Origin: Owenia fusiformis
Taxonomy: Eukaryota > Annelida > Polychaeta > Sabellida > Oweniidae
Assembly (NCBI GenBank): GCA_903813345.2
Contig: CAIIXF020000012.1
Location: forward strand, 19,477,520-19,537,519
DNA: 60,000 nt
Direction: 5' to 3'
Positions 20,301 through 32,020 of this stretch are shown here, in pieces (position 1 is the first letter of the stretch; the number at the start of each line of letters is the position of its first letter). A program made the translations under genes and the position numbers. Under the pieces are notes generated by a model. The model ran no database searches. It saw nothing but the letters and a program-made list of their open reading frames with translations, and was not told where the DNA came from.

Positions 20301-23300
20301 CCATAAGTTCAATAAAATGCAACTAACTGCATGAACATTAAACACAATTAGTCCTTTAATAGCTGTTTAGTCCTTTAAAGTGTTCGGAATAGCATTTTAC
20401 ATTTCAATGTTTCTTTCTCAAGTGAGTCAATGGGAGATTACAAAATTGGAACGGAGAGGAAGTGTTCATATTAAAAGGTGTTTGGATTACAAAGGTCTCC
20501 ATATATACAGGTTTTACTGTAGTCTTAATATATTTATAAAGGATACTGTTGTATGCTTTAGTGAAATCGTCATTGAGCATCCATTGTACTATATTTTCTA
20601 TATCAGATCTAAGTGGATGTCCTACACAGGTGTATACTGTGTCTTCATTAACCTCACTGTGGCCCATAGAGGTACTCTGGAATTAGAGTTGAAATAACAT
20701 CATAAATAATGGTTATAAATCAAGAGAGCATTTTTGCCACTTGAGGCATGTCACGCAGGATTATTAATTAAACTCAGCCCATGTATGGCTTTAAGTACAG
20801 AAAGTCACATGCTTTTCATAATCATTTTCAAAATGAGAGCAGGGGCTCAGCCAAGTTCAAAACCAGGTATTAGGCAAAGGTCCATGTGTAGTATGGCAAG
20901 TGATTTTAGACAGTCATATATTTCACCATTAGTACTTTCTGGCCATAAAAACAATGGTTTTTATTAAAACAATATGTTTTCTTTCAAGGGAAGTCCCCAT
21001 GGTAGTAAAATATCAATCCAACTCTCTGAAAAATTATGGATTAAGGCCCCACCCTGGCATTTTTTTAAAAATGTTAGGCTTATTTTCTAAAAAGAGGATC
21101 TTGCTTTTCTCAATTTAAACACATCGAAAATTTCTTCTACACTATATGAACAATTTCTGAAAAGGGGATGCGTATTGAAATGTGTTAAAGTTAAAAACCA
21201 CATATCCCATGTTATTTTCCCATAGGGAAAACTCGTGCTATCCATTGTTTTCAGCATCATTTTGGTCACCGAAAATTGATATCTTCAAAACTAGACTTTC
21301 AATACCATAATATTTTTGAAGATGTTTTAGACCCCTTGTTGATTAATCTTTTCATGCAATAAAAATCAGAAAAAGGAGATCCTCTTTTGAGTAAATAGGT
21401 TCAATATTTTGAAAAAAATGTTGACATAGGGTCCTTATTCATAATTTTTCGAATTGTTCGATTGATATTTTTATCATCATGGGTACTTCACTTGAAAGAA
21501 AACACATTGTTTTAATAAAAAAACCACTGTATTTATGCCCAGGAAGTACTCATGGTGAAAGATATGACCGTCTAAAATCACTTGCCATACCGCACGTGGT
21601 CTTTTAATTGAATAGGCCAAACAAACAATAAGATATTATTATCAGTCTCATTCCATCCAAGCCTTATCAACAATGTTCTTTTAAATTATTGCCCTTCATA
21701 AAAATGTCAAGGTGCCTCTGTTTGTACACAAGCACAGCCAGCTCCTCAAATTGTTGGGAAATGTTGTGAAATGTTTGAAGAGAGGTGTGGAATTATTCCT
21801 CTCTACTTGTGGTAATTGCATGATACTACAGTAACGACCTGTGCAGTGGAATAACACCAGAAGATTAACATCTTTCAAAGTCCTGTTACTCATATTCTTA
21901 ATATAAAGACTTCAGTAGAACACCCCCCCCCAAGTGATGCACTAATACACTATGTTCAGGTACCAAATGTGTTCCAATTCCTCAAGTTTTAATCTATTAA
22001 CAACTTGAGAAGTACAGTGTATCTAATATGATTTTACTATAAACAAACATCAAACAAAACATATTTATAATAAATTATTATCCAATTCATTTTCGTTTTA
22101 AATTATACTTATCCATAAGGTGCATGTTTTTATTTCAATTGTTATCAGGGTCAATTTGCCCGATTACACGTACAGAACTTTTCAATTTTCATTCTGTGAG
22201 GGAAAGTGTCAAAAATGCTATCAATTTTGGGAATAACAAAGTTAGATTCATAATAGATTTAATCCCTCTCCCCACATTTGTAGATTATGTAATTTCATTA
22301 TGCAGTTATGATGGTGTCCAAATTAAAGGTTTGTTTTGCGGCAAAAACCATCTTCATTCATGAAATATACATACAACATTTTATGATTGTTGACATTTGA
22401 ATACCACCCCTTTAAGTATTCAAAGCTCTCCATTCAAAGCTTTTGAACGCTGTCTGAAAAACAAGACTATTTTCTTAGAACTTCATAGAGGAGTCTATAG
22501 TTTCAAGAAGATTTATACGTGATCCTAAATACTAAGAATCAACTCAAGTTGTGACTTTCATTAGACAACATAGCCACAGTCAATACGACAGCAGAAATGA
22601 AGGATATGATGCATGTATTATATGTGTTTTGTTGTCTTCTACATTACGCAGCAGTTTGGGGACAAAAAACATGTAAGTAATTAAACTTTACATTACTGTA
22701 TATCGTATATATGTATATAAAGTTTTATTCCATCCTAAGTGCTTTATATGATTGTATAATAGCATTGTATAACTGCAATATAAAACCAACGCCCATCGTA
22801 AACAACTCTTGAGAACGATATACAACTCCTGGGCAAATTCCAGTTTACGTATACTGAATGAGAATCACCACAAATGGAATCTTTAAATAAATAATCAGGA
22901 ATTTCCCCATTGCCCAAGTAAAGGAATCATGAAATTAAAAGTTTTCTGAAGAATTCTAGTTTTCTGAAAAGCATCATTGTCCAAGGCTGAAAGATGAGTT
23001 ATCAATTTGTACTTTTTTATAACTTTAATTTGGTCATTTTCAAGCTTTTTTGTGCAGACCTGATCCACCACGAACCACAAGTATAATACTCAACAATGTA
23101 GACATTGGGAAAATCAGTAAGAATTATGAAAAAATAAAAAAGTTACAGCATTTTTATCAGTTCTTATTGAACCATAATTTTGAAAATTGAATCATCAGGA
23201 GGGTATTGTGGGTGGCCAGGAAGATTCTGCCATCTTCATTGACCTTAAACCTTCTAAAAATTCTATATCAGATGCCCATATGATTTTAGGTGACTTCATC

Positions 23301-26300
23301 AAGGTTTATGAAAGCTATGACAATCACAAAAGAATTCCAGATTGTGCCATACCAGATGGGTTCCTTGGTGGCAACCTCCTCCACTCCCTAGGGCAGTGTT
23401 TCACAATGGCATGCCATTTAAATGCAAATGTTATACACTACGAAGAGGAATACGAGTGCAGGATCTTCACATGTAAATCCAACCATCATGAAACAGACTG
23501 GGAGTATAACTGGATAAAGGAAGATAAGTCTGACAGAAATAACACAGCCGTGACTTATGCCCTGCCGCATGACTACAGCAAAAGATGTTACAATTCATAC
23601 TTTGTAAGGAAAATGTTGGACAATGGAAGCAGTATGAAGTCTGGATGTTATCTACTGACTAGATATAGAGATGTTAAACGCCTTGATAAATGTATGATGA
23701 AAGCATGTGATGATAAAGCAAACACCTTCAATTTCAACAGTGATGGAGACATCCCATGTGAAACATTGCACTGTGGGTGGAATAGAAATCTAAATGACTA
23801 TGACTTAAAACCCTTGATCGAGGGCAAAGGAAATGTGAGCACTTATAGGCTATCCCATGTTTCAAAACCATGCAACACTTTATCATGGAATGACTCTGTG
23901 CAACTTCCCTTTGTGCAGCCAAGCTGTCAGTCAACCTTCTCATTTAAAAGCACCAAGGCAGTCGATAAAAATCTTGAAATGTTTTGTACTTTCGGGGCAA
24001 ACACTTTCCAAGATCAGACCAAGTATTTAAAACACATAATTGGCTCTAGGTGCCCAAGCAATAAGGAAGGAACAAATTGGGAGTTTTCACCACAGAAGTA
24101 TACTTCTGATCTGGATCCATCAACAAAATGGTTGAATATACCACACCCAGGCAACCCTAACTGTCGCTCGTCCTACATATTTAAAATAATAAGTCTCAAA
24201 GAACAAAATCAGGCATCGAACTGTGGTCATTCTAAAACCATACAACAGGCAAGAGATTTGAGGCAGTGTATGCTTTACGGTTGTGAACTGGGTTTTAACG
24301 TCATTAATTACAGAAGTTCTTCAAAACAGGATAGGAAATGTGAACTCAGAAATTGCAGCCAAATTCAACCTGGCACATATGACTTGAATTATGTAAATAG
24401 CACTGATGTTGATGTGTACGCACTTCAAAGACATTACAAGCATGAAATAACTGTTCCAACAACTACACCTCAAACTCATCGCAACGTAACACCAGAAACT
24501 CCCAATAATGTAACACCAGAAACCCAACCACATGAAAGATCAGTTGGCATACTAGTTGGGGTAATAGTATTTCTGACAATTGTTATCATATTACTGCTCC
24601 TTGCCTTCCTATTTTATATGTGTAAATATCCAGACACTATAGGAAATATCAGAACATTATGTGCAAATGGGAGACAATCTGAAGAAGCGCGCCAGACAGA
24701 CAATACCAAAACTGAAATGGAGCCATTAAGTGCCCCAAATTTACAGCAAGGCAAGGCAACTTCAAAAGAATAAAAAGGTAAAGTGCAGTTTAACTACATT
24801 CTGGTACTGATATTTGTATTTATCAGAGTTATAAAAAGTACCCTTATCTGAAAATGACATAAAAGTTTAGATAAACTGATTTTGAGAAAACAAACAAACA
24901 CTTCAGATTATATGAGGGTATTGTAACCCTGGCTATATTTAATTTAACAGTTCTACACGAGGTCATTCAAAGTTATTTATATGCTTATCATCCTATTCAG
25001 GGGCGGGTTCTTAAGAGGGTGAGGAAAACTTTATTTGTTCTAGTTATAGTGACATAAGACATACAAAGAGGGTGACTGATAAAATGAGTTCATATAAGCA
25101 TTTAAATGAAGACAAAATTGAAACTGAAATACATGAATATTTCAATCCACTGGGCTAATTTTGGTTTAATATCTTTTAAGTAAAATCAGAGACATATAAA
25201 ACAATATCTTAATTTGGACAGATCTCTAAATTATAGCAAATTTCTGTGTGCAATTGCTAATTATTTATTAGGCAATAACACAGATGCGAGTAGGTACAGT
25301 AGTTACCAGTTTCACCACTGGTGGCTCATTCGGGTCAGATAGCATGGCGGGTATGGTAGAAAGTTCCCTTTAACTTAAATTACATCTGTTTTAGTGGTTC
25401 CTATAACCCTTATGTATCTAATAGTTGTGAAAATGTTATCTGTTTATGCACCATTCAAAAGTTTGCGTGAGACCCCCCACACGGGCATGAGTGGGAAATT
25501 TGACAAAAAAATGGCGTGTCTTATTCCTTACCCTGAAGCCAAACAAATGTGTCAATTTCCCTACACTTGGAGCAATAAATCTGGTCAAATATTTGTGACC
25601 CCCCGGGTCCACCCACCATTTGAAACCTATTTTTAAACATCAGATTTCCTTGTTAGGAGACTAATGCTCGTGAATGTTGAGGGATACATTTGCATTAACA
25701 TCAATATTCTAATTAGAGATACCAATTGTCATAAGATTCTTCGCGGAAAGTGCACAACACATGCTACAATTAATTTATGAATAAAAAGTTCGCTTATGAT
25801 TTACATATAACCAATGGAAAAGCAGCTTTTTAAATGACGCAATTACCCGCTAAATTAAAAGCCAATGAGAATACAGTCCATGTTAGACATTTTCGCAAAT
25901 TGCCTGAAAGTTTTGACAAAAATGAGCCGAGAGGGACATGGTTTTACTCTTGGTTTGTATCTGTTCAACAAAAGGAGAACATACCTGTATGAACGATCAT
26001 TTTTTGTGGAATAAGCGGGTGGATTGTTGTGTTTGATGGGTACAATTTGGGAACAAATCCACATCGTAGTAAATTTTCGAAAGGTCTCTTGTAATTTATG
26101 CAATGACGTACTTTAAGATATTGGCTTTTTACTTTAATAGGTTACCTCCCTCCATTTTATTCATCCTTATCAAATCAATTAAATAAAATTTGTTCGAACG
26201 TAAAATTTTTCAAAAATTAATTTTAAATCAAATTAATCATCTATATTAAATCAATTAAATTATGACGAGGTTATAAATATAGGTAGAACGCGGAAGTGCA

Positions 26301-28811
26301 TTTTTCTGAAGGGAGGGCGAAAAAAAACTTGACAAACAATAATTAAAACACTGCTCAGTATTCTAGAATTCCTCTTTCCAGCAGTTATGATGATGTAGAT
26401 GAGTTATTTCTTCTGTTCCCGATATGAGTGATCATTAGTTCACTGAATATAGCGATCATTTGCAAATTCCGAGAATCCTAAAGTGTATACCGGACGAAAC
26501 AGATTCAGTCAAAAATCCCCATTCCCGGGCACAATGTTAATCAGATTCCCCACCCCGGGACGACAATCTTCGTCAAATTCCTACCCCTAGGGGCAATATT
26601 GTGTATCAAATTCCTTACCCTCCCGTTGGGGGGTCTCACGCAAACTTTTGAAGGATGCATTAATACAAGAAAAGATATTTCACTTTTTGTGATTTTGTAA
26701 CATGGGGGTCTATGGGGAATTTCCCCATCTAGAAGTCACATTTTCAAAAAACATTTTCAAAGTTGATGAACAATTTTCGAAAACATATTTCTAAATGTAT
26801 TTCTAGACTGGATTTTGAATACTTAATGACGTAATTCGAGATTATTTCCACTCGCATCTAGTCTATTGTGTCATTGATATGAAAAAATAGAAATAAAAAA
26901 TATGATTACAGATTGCAGATAACAGTTCTGAAGAAAATACAGGTGGAACTGTAAGAAGAATAAGCCCCCATATATTGGAAAGTGATAACAAAGTGGATGG
27001 AGCTACTGACAGTGGAAAGATTGATTAACCAGTCTTACAAAGAAAAGATCGGAGGATCAGAATATTAAACAAAACTCTAAAATCAAAAACAAAAAGCTGC
27101 TTTGTTGAATTTTTGACAGATTATTTTGATTTTAAACTGTCTGTTATGATCAAAACACTGACTTGAATTCTTTGGTAATCTGTGAAAAAAATGGGAAAAA
27201 ATCGAAACCCAACCAAGCTCAAACTAAATAAAAAAGGGCTGCTCAAATAATTGCTAGAAGCCCTTATATATAAGTAGATATCTATAGACCTCTAGAAGGC
27301 TGTAACATCTCACATCTCTAACATTATGGCCTAGTTGCCTCATGGCTGGCTTATAATGCTCATGTATTTGGACATTTATGATGAATATAACTGAACCCTG
27401 ACAATAGCTCAAGTACCCAAGATCAAACGCTGTGGAGTTGAGTTAAATACTGTAGATACCTGTAATATATTTAGTGATTTCCTCATGTCTCCACTTGCAA
27501 GTGTCACCAGTGCTTTCATCCCATCCTCTGTCACAGTCACTCTAAAATTTGAATTTAAGAGTTAAAATTTTGAGAAGATTTAATGTTGCTTGCTTAAAAA
27601 TAATGATTTGAGTCGCATTTTGTCAGTAGAAACTGCTTCTTGCTGTTAATAGCCTTAAAACTGTTCTGTTTGTGTACAGGTAGTTGATGCTACATAGGAA
27701 ATTTATCCAAAGGGATAACAATATCTTCCTCTGTCAATAAAAATTCTTCCTAAATCCCCCCAAAAGGATGAGTTAAATAGATATGCACTTTACAGTACTA
27801 TAAACTATATAATACTATATATACTAAATATAAGATTCATTCTGTATTCAAATAAAAACAATAGCACAAAGTGTTCTACATGTATTGTTGTATGGATAAA
27901 TGTTTGCACTGACTTTAATGTCTTAACCAAAACATAATTAGTATATACTCCTATCCACATCTTAAAAATCTGATTTCTCCAACATGAGGCAAAAGAACAA
28001 GCTTGGACCAATGGTGAAGATAACTAGAATGGAGATTTATAAATTGGATATGACCATTCATTGGTTTAGATTTAAGGCAGTTTAACTTTCTCCAAACATT
28101 ATTGATGGACAAACAGAAGGAATCACTGACAGACAAACTAGTGATTCCATGGTCCATATGACCCAATATACTTATACATTCAAATGAATAGAAATACTAG
28201 ATCTTTTGATTCCTTACTTTTCCTGGTCTATAACATGCTGTACTCTGGGCATCATCTGTTCTGGGGAGAGAGGGCCAAATCTGAACCTTGTACACCTCGA
28301 CTGCAAGGCTGGGATGATCTTAGAGAGGTAGTTGCAAATCAAACAGAACCTTGTATTCTCTGTATATTTTTCAATTACTGAAACCAAACAAGACTTCATT
28401 GGTCATCTGATGTTGAATTTAATACAATTCATCTCAAGAGTCAAATTGTAATTGGAATCTCTTACTAAATATATTTAAACCAAATATATTTAACAGTTCT
28501 CAGGGATGGAAGACCTTTGTTGCTTTGCATGTGATATTTGTTATGTGTATTCATATTTTATATTATTGTAAAACTGTTTGCCGCCTTAGCAGTAATCTCT
28601 CGAGCATTGAACAGATGCACCAACTTGAAATTCCATAAATTGGATTGGACCAACCAAAAATTAAAAAATAATTTTATAATTTTAGAATTTATAATGTAAA
28701 TGATTATTTTAGGCCAACTTGAGAATTGATCCCATACCTCTCCTCAAAGCATTCTGTGCATCTCTGGTCATCATGTCAGCCTCATCAAGGATAACAATCT
28801 TAAACCCTTTC
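17392..28811 (-). CDS. RFC5: Replication factor C subunit 5 (RFC5), 5'-incomplete
   Basis: Seven minus-strand exons with consistent phases: 28738-28811, 28218-28377, 27460-27541, 20547-20676, 20057-20134, 18558-18612, 17392-17494 (TAG 17392-17394). They give 226 residues, matching the C-terminal two thirds of the ~340-residue small clamp-loader subunit; the N-terminal ~114 residues (including Walker A) are not found. Signatures in order: KGFKIVILDEADMMTRDAQ (Walker B), ENTRFCLICNYLSKIIPALQ followed by SRCTRFRFGPL (SRC motif), EDGMKALVTLASGDMRKSLN, EDTVYTCVGHPL, KTIKGLALHDILTEVHSYVH, DFPMHIRIDLLEKMADIE, EKIQLSSLVAAFQVARD. The product is part of the nuclear RFC complex that loads PCNA. The exon at 18558 is preceded in its intron by a 17-copy array of its own 3' splice site. 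An unrelated gene is nested in the 27460-20676 intron. Confidence 0.95.
17592..17820. mobile_element. Second, inverted copy of the 11426 MITE
   Basis: It begins catcctcctaagcaggtatccagaata and continues through the same interior (gcagtgttgcgacagccaatcagatt) to ccctgtgatt, where the far terminus is lost. Its orientation is opposite to the copy at 11426. It sits in the last RFC5 intron. Confidence 0.85.
17920..18130 (-). mobile_element. tRNA-derived SINE-like element
   Basis: The minus strand starts with a tRNA-like head: box A-like tggctcagcagtagagc and box B-like ggttaattccc about 35 nt further. A non-tRNA body follows to about 17920. The acceptor stem is not intact, so it is not a functional tRNA gene. 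Confidence 0.6.
18613..19915 (-). repeat. 74-bp tandem array: 17 decoy copies of an RFC5 acceptor plus exon start
   Basis: The unit (minus strand) is cttgtttcag, then ttgatttcccaatgcacatt plus aggattgacctgtt (the first ~34 nt of the exon at 18558-18612), then caacttgatagacttaatatttatgttgtt. The conserved core recurs every 74 bp from 18675 to 19859. Units differ at only a few sites (gtgcat/atgcat, aaatatt/aagtatt, tctatc/tctaac). The decoys consistently read GAC where the functional exon reads GAT. The array lies within the intron between 18612 and 20057. Confidence 0.95.
20891..21590. mobile_element. ~700-bp non-autonomous element with ~105-bp terminal inverted repeats
   Basis: The left arm (20891-20997) starts gtatggcaagtgattttaga and runs past aaaacaatatgttttctttcaag. 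The right arm (21482-21590) mirrors it and ends tctaaaatcacttgccatac. The interior has no recognisable gene. A related end, gtagtatcgcaagtgatttc, is at about 45585. It lies in the large RFC5 intron. Confidence 0.8.
22597..24773 (+). CDS. Cysteine-rich (PAN/apple-like) type I membrane protein, nested in RFC5 intron
   Basis: Two exons, 22597-22672 and 23290-24773, both phase 1, encode 519 residues. Exon 1 is a signal peptide (MKDMMHVLYVFCCLLHYAAV then WGQ). A longer frame from 23187 exists, but joining at the acceptor ttttag 23289 is preferred because the paralogue starts at the same point. The ectodomain has about four diverged repeats of ~90-100 residues with a recurring pattern of Cys, 'A.DLR.C...C....NVI.Y' and Cys (for example HSLGQCFTMACHLNANVIHY; RDLRQCMLYGCELGFNVINY), reminiscent of PAN/apple modules. 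A Thr/Pro stem (TVPTTTPQT, NVTPETPNNVTPET) follows, then one membrane span (GILVGVIVFLTIVIILLLLA, ~residues 443-470) and a ~45-residue cytoplasmic tail. Ligand and function are unknown. A donor-like gtaaag follows the stop within 7 nt. Confidence 0.85.
25445..26665. mobile_element. ~1.2-kb non-autonomous element with TIR ttcaaaagtttgcgtgagac
   Basis: The left end ttcaaaagtttgcgtgagaccccccac (from about 25454) is repeated in inverse at the right (ggggggtctcacgcaaacttttgaa, to about 26656). Inner arms continue with diverged similarity. It has no coding capacity and lies in the RFC5 intron downstream of the nested gene. Confidence 0.75.
26912..27025 (+). other. Possible 3' (UTR) exon of the nested membrane-protein gene
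   Basis: After atgattacag there is an open stretch starting IADNSSEENTGGTVRRISPH and ending KID before TAA. If the donor-like gtaaag at 24779, just after the nested gene's stop, is used, this would be a 3' UTR exon. It could also be a stray coding exon. Transcript evidence is needed to tell. Confidence 0.3.
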
Positions 28812-28870
28812 CTGAAATAACATAAACAATATGGATTAAGAAATTTGTTGTTCCAACAAGATATATTTAT

Positions 28871-28953
28871 TAGGAGGCCCCATCGGGGGGCCTCCTATCA
28901 ATTTTGTAGATATTATTCTTTATTAGAATGCCGGTTTCGAAGAAACGGCATTC
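28871..28953. repeat. Two adjacent hairpins at the edge of a repeat block
   Basis: The first is aggaggccccatcggggggcctcct (8-9 bp stem). The second is agaatgccggtttcgaagaaa then cggcattct. Similar stems occur at 56450-56480 and 57870-57900, in the same dispersed family. Confidence 0.7.
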
Positions 28954-28954
28954 T

Positions 28955-31420
28955 ATAGTTTTCGCCTTTTTCTTATTATTATTCCACGCAAGATTTCTCC
29001 GCACACACCGACATGTCAGCTAATTAGCATATACCATCAACCTTGACATGTTCCTGGGCTACAGGGAAATGCCTTCATTTTTTTAATTAGCCCCTCCCTA
29101 ATTAGCCAAGGTCAAATCGCATTTTTGCACGTACAAGGAGTAACCATTTTTATTTTTTACCCAAAATTTGCATATGCCATCCCTCACAATTGCCATTTCA
29201 CATATATTCCGGGTTTTAAAATTGGGTGCCCCAAATTTGAAAAATGGGGCACCCCAGTGGGGCAAAATTTAAAAAACTGTGTATCCGATCCCAATTCTAA
29301 GCAGATATAAAGAATAGAAGCCCCTGATTCCAAATATGCTTTCGGTTTTGGAATCCGACCTCTGAGTGACCTTGAAAAGGTCAACAAGTTCAAAAATCAA
29401 AATCGCTCAAATTTATTCCAAATTGGTACCATTGTATTACACTGTACTCGGATAGAGTAAATTAGGTCACCATTTTGACCTTGACCTTTGACATTGACCT
29501 TCAAATGACCTCAAAGTTGAAAACTAGGATTTTTGCCTTTTTCTTATTATTATTCCACGCAAGATTTCTCCGCACACACCTACATGTCAGCTAATTAGCA
29601 TATACCATCAACCTTGACATGTTCCTGGGCTACAGGGAAATGCCTTCATTTTTTTAATTAGCCCCTCCCTAATTAGCCAAGGTCAAATCGCATTTTTGCA
29701 CGAACAAGGAGTAACCATTTTTATTTTTTACCCAAAATTTGCATATGCCATCCCTCACAATTGCCATTTCACATATATTCCGGGTTTTAAAATTGGGTGC
29801 CCCAAATTTGAAAAATGGGGCACCCCAGTGGGGCAAAATTTGAAAACTGTGTATCCGATCCCAATTCTAAGCAGATATAAAGAATAGAAGCCCCTGATTC
29901 CAAATATGCTTTCGGTTTTGGAATCCGACCTCTGAGTGACCTTGAAAAGGTCAACAAGTTCAAAAATCAAAATCGCTCAAATTTATTCCAAATTGGTACC
30001 ATTGTATTACACTGTACTCGGATAGAGTAAATTAGGTCACCATTTTGACCTTGACCTTTGACATTGACCTTCAAATGACCTCAAAGTTGAAAACTAGGAT
30101 TTTCGCCTTTTTCTTATTATTATTCCACGCAAGATTTCTCCGCACACACCTACATGTCAGCTAATTAGCATATACCATCAACCTTGACATGTTCCTGGGC
30201 TACAGGGAAATGCCTTCATTTTTTTAATTAGCCCCTCCCTAATTAGCCAAGGTCAAATCGCATTTTTGCACGTACAAGGAGTAACCATTTTTATTTTTTA
30301 CCCAAAATTTGCATATGCCATCCCTCACAATTGCCATTTCACATATATTCCGGGTTTTAAAATTGGGTGCCCCAAATTTGAAAAATGGGGCACCCCAGTG
30401 GGGCAAAATTTGAAAACTGTGTATCCGATCCCAATTCTAAGCAGATATAAAGAATAGAAGCCCCTGATTCCAAATATGCTTTCGGTTTTGGAATCCGACC
30501 TCTGAGTGACCTTGAAAAGGTCAACAAGTTCAAAAATCAAAATCGCTCAAATTTATTCCAAATTGGTACCATTGTATTACACTGTACTCGGATAGAGTAA
30601 ATTAGGTCACCATTTTGACCTTGACCTTTGACATTGACCTTCAAATGACCTCAAAGTTGAAAACTAGGATTTTCATTCCAATTCTTTGCAAGTATGAAGT
30701 ATGGATGTCCCTGATTCTAAATATGCTTGTGGTTTTGGAATTTGACCTCCGGTTGACCTTGAAAAGGTCAAAAAGGTTAAATTGCTAAAATTGCTCAAAT
30801 TGATTCGAAATTGGTACCATTGTATTACACTGTACTAAACTAGAGTAAATTAGGTCAACATTTTGACCTTGACCTTTGACCTTCACCGTAAAATGACGTA
30901 AAACTTATTTCTTGTTTTACCTGTTCAAGGAGCCACTGTAGTTATTTTTTGCATGCCTTACTCTTCCCATTTAACATATCTCTAGGGTTTATAATTTGGG
31001 TGATTTTCATTCCAATTCTTTGCAAGTATGAAGTATGGATGTCCCTGATTCTAAATATGCTTGTGGTTTTGGAATTTGACCTCCGGGTGACCTTGAAAAG
31101 GTCAAAAAGTTTAAATTGCTAAAATTGCTCAAATTGATTCGAAATTGGTACCATTGTATTACACTGTACTTAACTATAGTAAATTAGGTCAACATTTTGA
31201 CCTTGACCTTTGAATAAAGAATAAAAGCCCCTGATATCAAATATCACAGCAATGTGTCAGCTTATTAGCATGTACCATCAACCTTGACATGTACCTGGGC
31301 TACAGGGAAATGCCTTCATTTTTTAATTGGCTCCACCTTAATGAGCCAAGGTCAAATCTTTAATTTTACATTTTTGTACGTACAAGGAGCAACCATTTTT
31401 AATTTTTACTCAAAATGTGG
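28955..31420 (+). repeat. ~570-bp unit, three near-identical tandem copies plus diverged partial copies
   Basis: The segments at 28961, 29531 and 30101 all start cgcctttttcttattattat and run through ccacgcaagatttctccgca, gtgccccaaatttg, and tgaccttgacctttgacatt to gaaaactagga. They differ by a handful of bases, implying recent amplification. Two more diverged copies of the last ~340 bp follow (30675-31015 and 31016-31215), with another partial 5' portion at 31250-31420. Short frames in it are non-coding repeats. Confidence 0.9.
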
Positions 31421-31549
31421 ACATACCATCTCCAGGGGCGGATCCGGAAACCAACAAGGGGGGGCCAATTTTTTCTAAGTCTTGTAAAAAATATTCCGCG
31501 TTTTCACGGATAAAAATTAGGCCTACCTATCTTATTTTGATTTCTAAAG

Positions 31550-32020
31550 CTGTTGAGTATCAGACCAATTGGATAGAATTGAGTGTTCATTTGTTTCCAA
31601 TCGAAAATAATAAGGCATGATACTGCAACTTGATGGGGCAGGTGGGGCAGGTTTAACAAAGTCACAAGGGACATGAAGGGACTCGATGGCGTATGTATGG
31701 TGAGACTCAGTGAGAAAACTATGGAATGTCGAATACAATGTTGATGAAGTAATTGGGTCAACAAAAAATCAAAACTAGCAAATGGCTGTTAAGTGTCAGA
31801 CCGATTACATAGAAGTGTTCATTTGTCCCCAATCTAAAATAATCTAAGCTTAATTTATGCATAATTACAAAGTTGATGAAGTAATTGGGTCAACAAAAAA
31901 TCAAAACTAGCAAATGGCTGTGAAGTCTCAGACCGATTACATAGAAGTGTTCATTTGTCTCCAATCTAAAGTAATCTAAGCTTAATTTATGCATAATTAC
32001 AAAGTTGATGAAGTAATTGG
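31550..32020 (+). repeat. ~131-bp tandem repeat, 2-3 copies
   Basis: gttgatgaagtaattgggtc recurs at 31740, 31871 and (partly) 32003, with 'cagaccgattacatagaagt' and 'gcttaatttatgcataatta' in each. A more diverged copy is at about 31550. Confidence 0.8.

Noticed and set aside
23187-23289. Unspliced N-terminal extension (MNHQEGIVGG...) of the nested gene
   Set aside because: The paralogue's homology starts exactly at the acceptor, and a signal-peptide exon in the right phase lies upstream, so splicing is the better model.
25855-26103. 82-aa minus-strand frame inside the TIR element
   Set aside because: Small, without recognisable transposase motifs, and located in a non-autonomous element.
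29125-30540. Repeated ~63-71 aa frames (EQGVTIFIFYPKFAY; IYVKWQL)
   Set aside because: They are fragments of the 570-bp tandem repeat on both strands, without coding signs.
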